Assembly (NCBI RefSeq): GCF_014805685.1
Contig: NC_060906.1
Coordinates: forward strand, 3,051,627 to 3,115,626
Direction of reading: 5' to 3'
Source: Silurus meridionalis
Taxonomy: Eukaryota > Chordata > Actinopteri > Siluriformes > Siluridae
DNA: 64,000 nucleotides
The translations under genes and the position numbers were made by a program. Shown in pieces: positions 1 to 11,984 of this stretch; position 1 is the first letter of the stretch; the number at the start of each line of letters is the position of its first letter. The notes under the pieces were generated by a model, which had not been told where the DNA came from, did not search any database, and was given only the letters and a program-made list of their open reading frames with translations.

Positions 1-1
1 T

Positions 2-48
<47 letters not shown>

Positions 49-53
49 CATGT

Positions 54-109
<56 letters not shown>

Positions 110-112
110 TTA
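1..112. repeat. (TTTC)n then (TTAT)n microsatellites
   Basis: Tetranucleotide TTTC repeats fill the first ~48 bases and TTAT/ATTT repeats follow from ~59. Simple sequence with no coding content. Confidence 0.97.
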
Positions 113-797
113 ATATTTATCTAGCACTCACATGGGATGTATACAACACCTGAACTTGAACTGACAACACAATACAGTATAAACACAACCAGAATACAAG
201 TTAAGCCTTGCAGTAAAACAATTTTTTATTATTCTTAGTACAGATGTTTTAGCAGCTGTCTTATGAAGTGCTGAGTGAAGAGAATCATATAATAGTTTTA
301 GATCAATAAAAAACTTTACATTTATGAAATACCATCCAACTCCTTTGACCCTGATTCCAAATCAAAAACAATCCAAAACATTTCTTTCAAAAAATCCTTT
401 GCATAATCACATTCCAAACAAATAAATGTGATATTGTTTGTTAGAATTAGTAAAAAGTAAAGACTAAGGTTTATGGTAGGTACTGTAGGATTTACTGCTA
501 GATTTCACACATCAAACTACAGAAGTGCATCGCATTCACAAAAACAAACAAACAAAAAAACAAGCGCATTGAAGTCACAAAGAAAAAAGAGCATTTTAGC
601 GCATAACACTGGATCTAACATTACTGCCTTTATTTTACTGGAACTGCCCTATTGCATAACAATGGAGATGTAGCAGTTATCATATGGTTAAATGAGTATT
701 TTACATTATACAACATGGTGTGAACTGGAAATCAGTTCAAGGAGGGAAAATATTGCCAGTTAAAATGGAAAAGTTAATTTTTGACCCTGGTTGAGGA

Positions 798-843
<46 letters not shown>

Positions 844-1550
844 ACTGAAACTCTACAGGAAAATCGAAAAATGTCTACATGACTTGTAGGGGGAAATTTT
901 CCAGAGTGACACTAATGAGGTAAGTCCTAAATAAGAAAATAAATCAGACAAGTAAAAGTGAGGCTGTATTTCAGAAATTGTGGCTGTATTGTAAATTGTT
1001 ATAGTGAATTGTAGATGTGATCAAATTCATAAAGCCCAATGAAATTGAAGGATTTCTCATCTTTTAAAAAACAACTCAACTTTATCCACCTTAAAATAGA
1101 CTGTTTTGTTTCTCCCTCTTTTGTACATTTCCTTTTGCCCTGTCTTAGCACTCTCCCCAGGGGACTGAAGAATCCACCCCCACAGAAACAGGCCTCCAGC
1201 TAGACATTTTGGACTAAATGGTAATAATCCTTTGATATAGACTTTTTTCCCTTTTACATACTTGAAAAATGTTGTCCCCTCTGTTAGGTCAATTACAACC
1301 AGAGACCACAAGAGAGACACCATTGACAGAAAAACAGGTAAAAATGTCTTACATTTTGTTTAAATGTCTTTCATCTGTCAATAAGAAATTTGGATTATGG
1401 GATTACCAAAAGCTATTCTTGTAAATTTTATAAACTGATGTACTGCTTTCTTTTAGGATATGTCACACCCCTCTGAAAGGAAAACACAGTCACAATCATC
1501 AAACACTAATGTGAGTTTCCCTCCCTAGAAAAGAACTATCTTTTAATACG
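113..1550. other. Intergenic AT-rich DNA with a (CT)n tract
   Basis: No gene is recognisable here. The only clear feature is a (CT)n run at about 803-841. Short exon-like blocks bounded by AG and GTAA (for example near 1288-1338) resemble the small exons leading into the transposase relic downstream, but their reading frames are broken and I cannot assign them. Confidence 0.5.
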
Positions 1551-2039
1551 TGAATCTTTATTTCTTAAATAACATTCTCTTCATATTCACATTTATCAGT
1601 TCATTTTGTCCCCTAATCCAGGTCAATCTACCACTGAGGACTGAGGAGTCTATATTCAAAGAAATACAGGTAAACATCACCTATTTCTATTTTAGCTATA
1701 TTTCTACACTTTTATATTGCTATATTTTCTATTGATAGTTAAACTTGTATATCTTAGCTGCAGGTAAATAAGGAAATTTGTATGTCATTTTGGTTCACAT
1801 TTTGTTACATACATTGTCTCTAAATGTGTAGATAAACTGAACGTAAGATCTGATGCGTAATTCAGGACATAGCGGAATGCAATGTTGTTGAGTTTCAAAA
1901 TAAATAGATCAACATTAAAGCTTAACACATATCTTTTAGTAAATACTTTAAATATAAATGCAAAATTCTTGGACAAACGGGACCTTAATGGCAGGATCCA
2001 GTAGATCATTCAATAAAAACACAAAGGTCTATGCATTAT

Positions 2040-3262
2040 GTGCTGTATGTGATGCTGTTGCACGACCTTTGCTGTGAAATTTCAAACAGTTTAATGGAGA
2101 GTATGGGTGTGGACACTGTCTCCATCCAGCTGTTCAAGAGAGAAAAGGCACTGGGACTGTGTGAGTGTATCCTTGTTTGGATGAGATGCCAGACCTTAGA
2201 GATCACAACACAATTGTGCAAATAGGTGAGATTGGCAAAAATAATGAACAAAGCATTTTGGGCATAAAAGGGGCATCTCTAATTGTGGACTTGCCCAATA
2301 ATAACCTGATCAATAGTGTGGTCCCTGATTACATGCATTGTATGTTGTTGGGGGTCTGCCGACAGAATAGGTGGTTATAGAATAGAATAGAAATGGTTTG
2401 ATTCCAAAAGATACAGTCAACCATGGTATACTGGTTTGAACACTTCAAGAGTAGATGGAAATGTTTTAGCAATCTTTTCCTGAATCCCATGGTCTATGGT
2501 TGAGCATAGGTTTTGGAAAGCTCACGAATGGCAGAAATGGCTTTAATATTACAATTTGCCAGCCCTGAAGGGGAAACTTACAAACAAGTATCTTTTCCAC
2601 TGGGCTTTACATGCACATTTTGCTATTTTCAGACTTTTGTCAAGAAGATATTGACCATGCTCATGAGGCTCTTGAGCTTTATGTTTAATCAATTCAGTCT
2701 TTGTATGGTGAAGATCAGATGACCTACAATGTTCATTTACTCCTGCATTTGACTAAGAGTGTTGAGAATGTGGGTCCTCTCTGGGCCCGGTCTGATTTCA
2801 TGTTTGAGAATTATAATGGCTACTTGCTCAAGCAAATAAAGAGCAGTAATGCAGTACCTCAGCAGATTTGCAAAAGGGTAGGATGGTCTCCCGCATTGCC
2901 ACGCATAGCTAAGGCCTGCTCATCTCCTATTGTCTCACCTGAAATAAAATAATTCTACAAAGAAATGACCTCCAGTAAACTACTACTATACTATAGCTAC
3001 TATAACAGAAAAGTTGTCAATGGAGAAGTCGTTCACAGTCAAACATCTACAAAGACAAAGAAAAGGAACAACTCTGTTGTGATATTGAAAGATGGCAGTA
3101 TTTTTAAGTTTTCATACTTTCTCTGTGTCAGTGATGACCAACATCGTCTACATGCAGTCAGAAAAATGTGGAAATTGTACAGTGCAGAAGCTGGTTTGAG
3201 GATCTACTGTCAAAATATCATTGACCTTCATGAAGACTGTTTATTTTCCTACAGGATTTGAA
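2040..3262 (+). pseudogene. CACTA/EnSpm-like transposase relic
   Basis: Discontinuous plus-strand reading frames carry motifs of the tnp2/Transposase_21-like family. These are a GEYGCGHCLHP-type cysteine block near 2095-2130, the VVPDYMHCMLLGVCR block near 2322-2365, and a C-terminal block with YNVHLLLHL...VGPLWARSDFMFENYNG at about 2725-2820. The last resembles the domain that follows the catalytic core in CACTA-type elements. Frames switch several times and stops interrupt them, so this is an inactive remnant. A polyadenylation-like AATAAA lies near 3660. Terminal repeats were not found. The family call rests on remembered motifs; a related superfamily is possible. Confidence 0.6.
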
Positions 3263-3299
3263 AGAGCAGTTGACAGCAATGACATTATGAGACCATGTG

Positions 3300-4159
3300 A
3301 TTAAATTAATTGTGAACAGTCTGGTCCTGTTGTTAAACAAATCAGAACATATTATTGTAAATAATCAAAGTTAAATATAAAATAGTTCTAGAACAGTGAC
3401 CTAAAATGTTATCAATTAAGGGGTTAAAAATTGGCTATATATGTGTATATGTGAATATATGTGACAGAAAGTCATGTTTGTAAATGACACATGGACTCTG
3501 TTGGTGATGATATGTGTAAGAATCACTTTGAGATCTTGTAAAGTTTTATGTTTGAAGGTTTAAAATAGAACTATTGTATATATTAAATGTAGAACTGTGA
3601 TAAAGTTGTGATAAAGAAATTGTCCCAAAGGAAGATGAAATCTGGTGATGTCATATTTGAAATAAAAACTTTATTGGTATGTGAAATATGCAACTAAACC
3701 TTGTAGACACACTAATAAATAATTTAGTAATTAAAATGTGTGCTTGTGTGTGTAGTTTAGATGTTGTATTGTATCTAAATGTGAAAATCAGTATTCAGTA
3801 TGACTATTATTGACTATAGGCATAAAGACCACACGTAGGTGAAGATCACAGCAAAGTCATGAGTGAAGTACAGATTTCATATTCAATTATCTTTCCCTGT
3901 ATTTTTACATCATGAACATCTATAAGACTTTAGTCATATGTAGGACTTATAGAACATATATGATCAAAAATACATTCATATTATGCATTTTATATATGTG
4001 TTTTTTTGCAGCATAAATGTCCCTCACAATATTCTGTTGGAACATATAAGATTTACAGCTGTTTTTAACAGGGCTGGTTTTATTTTGATGGGAGCAACAT
4101 CCCCTGCATTGATTCTAGGAGGAGCATCTTCCATTTCCAGCTGTGTGTTTCTGACCATC

Positions 4160-4223
<64 letters not shown>

Positions 4224-4660
4224 AGACAGATACTGAGAACATTTTACGATGAAAACCACTGGATTGTTGGATTTCGGTACTGTTTGTTGACCACACCAAT
4301 TCTGTATGTAAACTAGCTAATCAGCACACGGTTTGCTTAATCTTCTAGCCAATCATCTATAATAAGGGGCGGGACTTGTACTGAGTACGTGGCTCAAATC
4401 TTACAATAAAATGTAGGTTTTTATCACATTTTCTACTTTCATTCATCTGATTATCTCCCCAGTGTCCAACTGCTCCATGACTTTGTGTATCAGTCACCTC
4501 ACAACTATAGGAAAGATTTACCCTAATCTCCTTTCTTTCTTAATTCAATCTCTCAGTTAGTTTCTACTCACTCAGGGTGAAACCTGGGGCTGTTTAGATG
4601 AACACAACGTTGATTTCCTGGCAGGAATTGAGGAAAGACACACTGTTACTCAGACCACAT
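3300..4660. other. Non-coding DNA with a (GA)n microsatellite
   Basis: AT-rich sequence without a supported gene. A (GA)n run occupies about 4163-4220. The open frames crossing it on both strands come from the repeat (Arg-Glu and Ser-Leu polymers). Confidence 0.7.
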
Positions 4661-4769
4661 CTCTGTTATGCTAATTCCAGCATACAGACCCGCTCATCAG
4701 ACGCGCTAAACCCTAAACGCTTCTGAAACAGGTGAAAACCTGGCCAGCAGGAGGCGCCTCTGCTCTTCA

Positions 4770-5215
4770 GGACTGTTTTGTGTGCACTGACTGGGACAAG
4801 TGCGTTAATCACGTGATCATCTCCAAGACCATCACTACACACTCCAACCAGAAGCAGTGGATGAGCGCAAAAGTGTGTACCCACGGAGTAGAGTAAACCC
4901 ATGGAGGTCTACTGGATCAGACAAGGTTCCTGGCATAGTGCTCAGGGAATGTGTAGAGCAGATAGCGGATGTCTTCAACGACATCTTCAACATCTTCCTG
5001 AACTGCAACTTTGTTCCTACGCGCCTCAAGACGACGACCATCTTCCCTGAGCTAAAGTCTACAGTCTCCTGCCTCAATGACTACCGTCTCATCGCGCTCA
5101 CACCCATCGTAATTAAGTGCTTCAAGAGGCTCGTCATGAGGAACATCAAGACCCAGCTTCCACCCTCAGTGGACTGCATGCAGTTTGTGTCCTCTAAAAC
5201 CTTCAATGCAACATA
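4770..5215 (+). pseudogene. LINE reverse-transcriptase fragment (CR1/L2 group)
   Basis: The frame starting near 4857 encodes a piece of the N-terminal reverse transcriptase region. It includes [15 protein letters not shown], the [10 protein letters not shown] helix, [12 protein letters not shown] and [22 protein letters not shown]. The same blocks occur in the longer LINE at 41.4-44.3 kb ([38 protein letters not shown]). The catalytic YADD half is absent and the fragment stops before a CA-rich tail, so it is a 5'- and 3'-truncated relic. Confidence 0.8.
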
Positions 5216-5279
5216 TTTATTCTCGACGTGTATAAATGTACTGCAGTACCACATGAATGAGTGTTTGCACAGCATACAT

Positions 5280-5412
5280 GCACACACACACAAACACACA
5301 CACTTTTCAGGATAAACCAAATAATCACACACTTTTAATTACTTAAAAAAAATATCCATCGGTTTGAATGTTGCATTATATATAAGTTCTCAGAGATATA
5401 AAGCACATCTGT

Positions 5413-5481
<69 letters not shown>

Positions 5482-5520
5482 TATAGTAAATATAACAGAC
5501 TCTTGTTCAGTTTAAGTGTA
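5280..5520. repeat. Left arm of an inverted repeat, with (GATA)n
   Basis: CA-rich DNA, an AAACCAAATAATCACACAC block and a (GATA)n array (about 5414-5479) are followed by the ACAGACTCTTGT motif. The same series occurs in reverse complement at about 8665-8895, so the two blocks form inverted arms around the 5.5-8.6 kb region. Confidence 0.8.
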
Positions 5521-6034
5521 ATTTTAATCAGTTAAATAAAAAAAATAAACATCGGCGATTTTTTTGTAGTTGTAAAATGCTACCGCCTGGTGGTGATATG
5601 AGGCATTGCAACTTGTCGCAAGCGGTACTTTCGATATGTTTGCTGTTTCCACACGGACGGTTTTTACTTGTCGGACCTGCGCTTCATGCCAAATTTTAGT
5701 GCTGATTTGAGACGTGGCACATCAGTAAAAACAAATATTTAATGTTTATTTTTCTGTGGATTTATTTATTAAATATCCGACTAAAGCAAGAACGTCTTGA
5801 ATAAATTTGTGTTGCATTTAAAGTTTTATTTTCACTCTTTTTATATATATAAATGTTTAAAAAATTGGACGAGTTCTCAGTGAATCATGAATAATTAAGC
5901 AAACAATAACATGAATGAAATCGTTGTGACTATTATATATATATTTTTTATTCTATTATATATTTTTTTATTTTATAATAGTTATCCTATTTTTTATATA
6001 TGTAGAATATTGTTAGATACAATATACATTGCTA

Positions 6035-6082
<48 letters not shown>

Positions 6083-6640
6083 GAAAGATGATTATATTGA
6101 TAATAACAGACTCTTGTACAATTTAAGTGTAATTTTAATGAAATTTGAGGTAAAATAAAAAAAAATCAGAACTTCGGCGATTTTTGTAGTAGTAAAATGC
6201 TACCATCTAGTGGCGATATGAGACATTGCAACCTGTCGTCGAGCGGTACTTTTGGTATTTTTGCTCTGTTTTCACACGGACGGTTTTTAGTTGTCGGAAC
6301 TGTGCTTCATGCCAGATTTTAATTAGTAAAAAGAAATGTTTAATATTTATTTCTCGGTGGATTTATTTTTTTAATATCCGACTAAATGAAGGATGTTGTG
6401 AATACGTTTTTAAATAAAGTTTACATTTTTGTCCTTTTTTATATTTATATTTAATAACAATGGACGAGTTCTGAGTGAATCATGAATAATTAAATAAATA
6501 ATTAAATAAATGATAATAAAAATCGTTGTTACTTTTATATATTCTTTATTATATTATATATTTAAAATGTTATAATAGCTATCCTATTTTTTATATATGT
6601 AGAATAATATTAGATACAAGATACATTGCTAGATGTATTT

Positions 6641-6680
<40 letters not shown>

Positions 6681-7282
6681 CATCATCATTATTATTAATA
6701 ATAAGATGATTATATTGATAATAACAGACTCTTGTACAGTTTAAGTGTAATTTTAATGAAATTTGAGGTAACAAAAAAAATCAGAACATCGGCGATTTTT
6801 GTAGTAGTAAAATGCTACCATCTAGTGGTGATATGAGACATTGCAACTTGTCGTCGAGCGGCACTTTTGGTATGTTTGCTCTGTTTCTACACTGCGCTTC
6901 ATGGCAGATTTTATTAGTATAAACAAATGTTTAATGTTTATTTTTTAGTGGATTTATTTTTTAAATATCCGACTAAAGAAAGGACGTAGTGAATACATTT
7001 TTAAATAAAGTTTTAATTTCGCCCTTTTTATATTTAATAAAAATGTACGGGTTCTCAGTGAATCGTGAATAAAAAACTTTCTTTCTGCTTCTCCCGTTAG
7101 GGGGCGCCACAGCGGATCATCCGCATGTTTGATTTGGCACATGTTTTTACACCGGATGCCCTTCCTAACGCAACCCTCCCCATTTATCCGGGCTTGGGAC
7201 CGGCACTAAGGCTTGTGCAACCCTAATGGCCTAAAGACCACCAGGGAACCTACAAGATACATTACTAGATTTATTATTATTA

Positions 7283-7334
<52 letters not shown>

Positions 7335-7410
7335 CATTATTATTATTATTATTATTAGAAAGATGATTATATTGATAACAGACTCTTGTGCAATTTAAGT
7401 GTAATTTTAA
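5495..7410. repeat. About 0.6-kb tandem repeat, roughly three copies, each with a (TTA)n tract
   Basis: The motif CAGACTCTTGT..AGTTTAAGTGTAATTTTAAT recurs near 5497, 6106, 6724 and 7378. Each interval also repeats a CGGCGATTTTTGTAGT block, a CTACC(A/G)..TGGTG/CGATATGAG block and a (TTA)n tract (about 6040-6082, 6643-6690, 7270-7358). Long poly-isoleucine reading frames here are microsatellite artefacts. The third unit contains an inserted LINE/SINE-like tail at about 7080-7245. Confidence 0.82.
7080..7245 (-). mobile_element. RTE-type LINE/SINE 3' tail
   Basis: The block TGCTTCTCCCGTTAGGGG..GCCACAGCGGATCATC, followed by CCGGATGCCCTTCCTAACGC, is the reverse complement of the tail seen at 63.72-63.89 kb (GATCCGCTGTGGCGCCCCCTAA..GGAGCAGCCGAAAGAAG). 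This is a common dispersed fish repeat. The class name is from memory. Confidence 0.65.
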
Positions 7411-7699
7411 TCAGTCTTTTACTTCATTATTTATTTCCCTCAAAACTTTTTACTTTTACTCATTAATTTTTTTTCCCATAAATATCTGTACTTTCTACTT
7501 TTTACAAAAACAGACTCGTTACTTTAATTTTAATCCATCTGGTGAAAAAGTGTTGAACACATGAAGAAAGGCAGGTGAAAAAAGTCATGGAAGTCGAGAC
7601 ACCAGCTGAAATTAATCAGTAATTAAAAAGCAGTCTTGCCCCGTGTCAGTGAAAATCAATATCAGCTGCTTCAGTCCCAACTAATGGCCTGTATAAAGA

Positions 7700-8075
7700 T
7701 CTCATTACCAAGGTGTCACACAAGAAACATCTCATGATGGGTAAAAGTGAAGAGCTCTCTCAAGACCTTCACAACCTTATTGTTGCAAAACATACTAATG
7801 GCATTGGTTACAGAAGGATTTCTAAACTTCTGAATGTTCCAGCGAGAACTGTTAGGATCATAATTCAGAAGTAGAAAGAACATCATCTCAGCATAAAGCA
7901 GCCATGACCAGGTGCTCCTCACAAGATTTCAGACAGAGGAGCAAAAAGAATATCAGAAGAGTTGTTCAAGAGCCAAGGACCACTTGTGGAGAGCTTCAGA
8001 AAGACCTGGAATTAGCAGCTACAACTGTTTAGAAGAAAAGCGCCTGCTGCAAAGAAGGGAGACCTGACCCAGCTG
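7700..8075 (+). pseudogene. Tc1/mariner transposase fragment
   Basis: Conceptual plus-strand translation gives an N-terminal Tc1-like region: MGKSEELSQDLHNLIV, then GIGYRRISKLLNVPARTVR (helix-turn-helix), then GAPHKISDRGAKRIIRRV (second DNA-binding helix region). At least two in-frame stops interrupt it (after IIIQK and in the following basic stretch), and the catalytic DDE half is missing. A dead remnant. Confidence 0.8.
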
Positions 8076-8124
8076 AAGAACTGGTGCCCAGTGTCACTAC
8101 TGTACTGTACTGTACTGTATAGGT

Positions 8125-8557
8125 ATGTTGTTCTCTATTTCCAATATGAAGGATGTAAAAGTAGGAACTCTTAATCTAAATGCTGCTAGAGCTGGTCAGA
8201 AAAGAATGGTGTTGTTTGAGTTTCTAAAGCTGAAACGGATTGATGTCATGTTTATTCAGGAATCACACAGGGATCATAAAACTGAAGTGGATTGGATGTG
8301 CTCTACTAGTGGAGGAGTAGCAATACTCTTTTCAAAACACTTTCTACCAACCTCTTACAAAATGGAAGAAATAGTTAAAGGGCACATTTTAAAAGTACAA
8401 GCAAAATTCCAAAACACAGAAATTAATTTTTTTATGTTTACGCACCTACGAAGGGCAGAAAAAAATTCACTTTCTAAACAAAATCAGATCCACTTAAAAA
8501 TAATTAATTCAGAAGGTTTTTGTTTCTAGGTGGAGATTTTAATTGCACTAAAGATGA
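8125..8557 (+). pseudogene. L1/Tx1-like LINE endonuclease fragment, cut by the assembly gap
   Basis: The frame from 8125 encodes the start of an apurinic-type endonuclease: VGTLNLNAARAGQKR, then KRIDVMFIQESHRD (the catalytic QE motif), then SGGVAILFSK. After a frame break near 8529 the translation resumes as GGDFNCTKD, the next conserved motif. This is the N-terminal third of an L1/Tx1-clade ORF2. What follows is hidden by unknown bases. Confidence 0.8.
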
Positions 8558-8657
8558 NNNNNNNNNNNNNNNNNNNNNNNNNNNNNNNNNNNNNNNNNNN
8601 NNNNNNNNNNNNNNNNNNNNNNNNNNNNNNNNNNNNNNNNNNNNNNNNNNNNNNNNN
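8558..8657. other. Assembly gap (100 N)
   Basis: Exactly 100 unknown bases, a conventional placeholder length, so the true gap size is probably unknown. It sits between the LINE fragment and an inverted-repeat arm. Confidence 1.
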
Positions 8658-8721
8658 TTATTTAACTCATTAAAATTACACTAAAACTGTACAAGAGTCT
8701 GGTATAATCAATGTAATTACA

Positions 8722-8756
<35 letters not shown>

Positions 8757-8900
8757 ACAGATGTGCTTTTTATCTCTGAGAACTTATATATAATACAACA
8801 ACAATTCAAACCGATAGATGGATAGTTCATTTTTAATTAATTAAAAGTGTGTGATTATTTGGTTTATCCTGAACAGTGTGTGTGTTTGTGTGTGTGGAGG
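8658..8900. repeat. Right arm of inverted repeat, with (CTAT)n
   Basis: The reverse complement of this block matches 5280-5520: the TGTACAAGAGTCTG motif, (CTAT)n at about 8721-8757, the CTCTGAGAACTTATATATAATAC block and GTGTGTGATTATTTGGTTTATCCTG. Confidence 0.8.
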
Positions 8901-9800
8901 GGGGGGATATTTTTTTACTATCACTCCTGTACACTACGTATACCTAAACTTTAAAATTTGTACTTTTTCTTCTTTGCTTATCCTAATTTTCGTCACAGTC
9001 TTCGCTTTCTGGCTTCGCTTCACCATCTAGCAGCGGCGTCTCGAGCTCGTACCTCAATTTTTTGCTCGCGTAACAAAGCAAAAAAATCGACCGAGTGACC
9101 GCTCGTACCTCAGAAAACTAGTACATTAATGCACTCGTAGGTCAAGGTACCACTGTATTTGTGAAAGGAAGGAGGAAGACAGTGAACAATGACTTACTTG
9201 GTCGGCTACTGTTTAGATACAAGCCGTTGTAGCGCGTTGAGTCTGGGTCATGGGATAGCTCACTAAATCCAGTTGCAACAGAAATCATATACAGATAAGC
9301 ACAAACTTGTGCTTTTTTATTTTTCTTGGCAACAGCGTTATGGGTTAGTCAAAAAAACTTAGAACTGAGCTTCAGAAAACAATAAGGACATAATCCTCGG
9401 TCTCCACACACGCAGTAATACCGGAGGAATGCAGTGACGTGCTATTCCCAAAATACCGCTATGCTCCTAATAGAAGCGCAACATATTGCATTTAGTGTCT
9501 TTCGTTAAAGCCTGTGTAAAGTTCATTAGTTTCAGTGTAGAGACCTGCGGCTTATAGACAGCTGTGGCTTATTTATGTTAAAAATAAAAATCTTTGTCAA
9601 ATTCAGTGGCTTATATAAGGGTGCGCTTTATAGTACGGAAATTACGGTATATTTGTGAATGTAATGTGATTGATGTGTATTTGGCATCTTTAATCACTTT
9701 TTATTATTTTTTTCTGTTCCATTCAGCTGCATCTGTTACCACAAATGCTGTTTGTGTCTGTGGTTTATTGATAACAAGTAGGTAAAGAAAAAATATTTGA
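8900..9800. other. Dispersed-repeat-like DNA 3' of the first V segment
   Basis: No gene is supported. Segments near 9085-9165 (TAGTACATTAATGCACTCG..) and 9540-9655 (CTGCGGCTTATAG..GTACGGAAATTACGGTA) look like common fish dispersed repeats, but I could not delimit termini. From ~9680 onward the sequence resembles the 3' flank of other family A V segments (compare 34.1 and 55.15 kb). Confidence 0.45.
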
Positions 9801-9802
9801 TG

Positions 9803-9841
9803 GGTTGTTGTACAGGCTTTCACTGACTCTGTATTACTGTG
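9803..9841 (-). promoter_or_regulatory. V-RSS, 23-bp spacer
   Basis: Heptamer CACAGTA (9835-9841), 23-base spacer, nonamer ACAACAACC (9803-9811), one mismatch from ACAAAAACC. It directs RAG cleavage at the end of the V exon. Confidence 0.92.
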
Positions 9842-10327
9842 CTGCTACTCTAAGAGCACAGTGATAGAGAGCAGAATCTGAGAGCTTTAGACCTCTGATG
9901 GAAAGTTCAGTAGAGTCTCTGGTTGTTTCTGTCTTTAATCGAGTGTCAGTGGGTTTGCGCTCAATAGAACCAAAAGTTCTTGCACCTTTAAGCAATAACA
10001 ACTGTGGTGTGCTGTTAGGATATTGTTTGTACCAGTAAAGCACAATGTGTTCACTGTTTGTCTCATATGTACATTTGAGAGTAACAGTGTCTGTTTCCTT
10101 TCCATTGGCATCTTCATCTTTCGGCCCAATTTTATCTGCAAAACTGCCTGTTGAAAAGAAAAAAATAAAGAAATAGTAATTTTGAATTTTGTATAAATAG
10201 TTTAAAGCCTCAAACATAAGTATAAAAAATACACTGAATTTACTGATGAATATAAATTACCTGTAGCTACAGTGAGAATCAGTGGTGTGTATCTCACTAT
10301 ATACAGTAAGGTGTAGAGTTGAGTCAT
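9842..10327 (-). CDS. TCR alpha/delta-type V segment, family A, intact
   Basis: This is a germline variable segment of a T-cell receptor chain. The leader exon (10261-10327) begins MTQLYTLLYIVRYTPLI and ends in phase 1 before GTAATT. A 113-base intron follows, then the V exon (9842-10147). The V domain starts GSFADKIGP and has the first cysteine in TVTLKCTYE, the core tryptophan in LYWYKQYPNS, and the second cysteine in SDSALYHCAL. The residue before that cysteine is His, as in the other intact family A members. It ends directly on a recombination signal. No stop or frameshift is seen. Alpha versus delta use cannot be decided without J or C segments. Confidence 0.93.
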
Positions 10328-10435
10328 TTCTGAACACAGCTCTGTGAGTATTCTGTATAATAGTGCTGTATGTGCTGAACTTTACACATGAGGGAACACG
10401 TCTCTAGAAGACCACACCCAGGAAGTGCTGCTGTT
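10328..10435 (-). promoter_or_regulatory. Family A V promoter block
   Basis: This ~105-base block directly upstream of the leader is nearly identical in all five family A copies. It contains a TATTATACAG TATA-like sequence ~40 bases before the ATG. About 90 bases upstream lies CACTTCCTGGGTGTGGTC (10410-10428 region), which joins an ETS-type (CTTCCT) and a RUNX-type (TGTGGT) motif. Promoter function is inferred from position and conservation. Confidence 0.65.
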
Positions 10436-10599
10436 GTAGTGTAGCTTGTATGTAAAGTCACTGGTAGGTATGTGAAGTAACGTCAGTGTGCTGTATCAAG
10501 TGCCATGGTTGGGCAAAAATACATCAAAATGTTTTTTTTTTTTTCTTCTAACCTCTTTATTCCATTGAACTGAGATGTATTTTTTTTTTAATATTTAGC

Positions 10600-11215
10600 T
10601 GTGAAATATAATTAACTACTTAAATTTTACACTTTTTATTTTAAGAAACATATTCTATTGTAAAGGAAACTGATGAACTGCATCAAATTTCCTAAGGTGT
10701 TCTCTGTATTAGTGAATTGAGTTGTGAGGAAGTATGTAGTTAGTATTTAATCAGATTATTGAGTATTGAAACTGTTCATTCTAAAAGTTTAGTGATAAAT
10801 AGAACTACAGAAAAAGTCACATGGTGCAGACAGGAGACATGTTTATAACTGATCTTTATTCTAGGGTTGTTTACACTCAGGAACACTGAAGATGAATTTG
10901 GACAGTAAGTAATATAAACAGTCTGCTACACAATGGTTTTGGGCTACAATTCTCATGAACATTTTCATTCATTCATTCATTCATTCATTCATTCAGAATG
11001 AGCTGAATCGTCTCCGTCAGTGAACAGCTGAAAACCTCAACAAAGCTAGAACTATAATGAATTGATATTCTTTGTCACACAGATGAGGATGGGTTCCTTT
11101 TAAGGTTCCTTGAGCCACTGGCTTGTTCATTATGGATAAACTAATTATCTATAAATATAAAATATATTTTTGTTATCTTTTAATTTCTGTAAAGCTGCTA
11201 TGGGGGAATGTTTAT
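10600..11215. repeat. V-flank duplicate of the 63.0-63.55 kb block
   Basis: Sequence from CTGTGAAATATAATTAACTAC through TTCTAGGGTTGTTTACACTC to an L2-like GATGAGGATGGGTTCC..TTTCTGTAAAGCTG tail is repeated at 62,998-63,545. In this copy an (ATTC)n expansion lies at about 10964-10995. No gene is seen. Confidence 0.8.
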
Positions 11216-11490
11216 TGTTAAAACTGCTTTACCATGTACTAATGGTAGGGCACAATCATACACACTCACACACATTCACATACTACAGATCATTTGGACA
11301 ACAATTAGCCAACAATGCATGTCTTTAGGTTGGTGGAGGAAACATCTGAAGCATAGTGGAAACAAATTCAGCACACACAGTGGAGGTGAGATTCAGAACC
11401 CTTAATCTCAAAAGTGCAAGGCAAACAAGCCAACCTCCAAGCCACTGTCTCCCCCTGTTGGCAGTCTTTAGTTAAACATACCAGTGTAGA

Positions 11491-11528
11491 GGTTTTTGTA
11501 CAGTGCAGCTGGATTTCCTGTCACTGTG
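11491..11528 (-). promoter_or_regulatory. V-RSS, 22-bp spacer
   Basis: Consensus heptamer CACAGTG (11522-11528), 22-base spacer, consensus nonamer ACAAAAACC (11491-11499). Confidence 0.94.
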
Positions 11529-11984
11529 GGCCTCAGAGCACAGTAGTAAAGAGCAGAGTCTGATACAGCAGCAGAGGAGATAATCAGATCCACTTCTTTA
11601 TTCGTTTTATTAACTTCAGCATCCAGACGTGGTGGCATGGGCTTACTTTTTCCTCCAAACAGATCAGTGTAAAGAAGGAACACAGGTTTAGATTTTGGAT
11701 GTTGTCTGTACCAGTGCAGGTAGGGGCCTGTACTACTTGTTTCGTATTTGCAGGACAGAGTAACATCATCACCTTCATCTACAAATTCATGAGTGAAAAG
11801 TGGCTCTATTGAATCTGCCATGGAGTCACCTGTCATAGAGAAGAAAACATAATGTTTTAAGCTTTTACATAATGAATCTGAAAAATACAGTCTATAAATC
11901 TCCATTAAAGTTTCTGTGAAATAAAAAGTCAGTGTATAACTCACCTAGTGAAAGCCACAGACACATGAATATAACAGTGAACAT
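11529..11984 (-). CDS. TCR alpha/delta-type V segment, family B, intact
   Basis: The leader exon (11945-11984) encodes MFTVIFMCLWLSL and splices in phase 1 at GTGAGT. After a 115-base intron the V exon (11529-11829) begins GDSMADSIEPLF. Conserved positions are the cysteine in DDVTLSCKYE, the tryptophan in YLHWYRQHPKSKP, and SDSALYYCALRP at the 3' end. The frame is open through the RSS, which is why the ORF appears to continue. Closest relative in the window is the segment at 47962, with which it also shares ~850 bases of 5' flank. Confidence 0.94.

Noticed and set aside
5911..7398. Poly-isoleucine reading frames
   Set aside because: They translate (TTA)n microsatellites and tandem-repeat DNA.
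11468..11528. Open frame continuing through the RSS (PTVTGNPAALYK) as part of the V protein
   Set aside because: It is read-through of the conserved heptamer, spacer and nonamer; the V exon ends at the heptamer.
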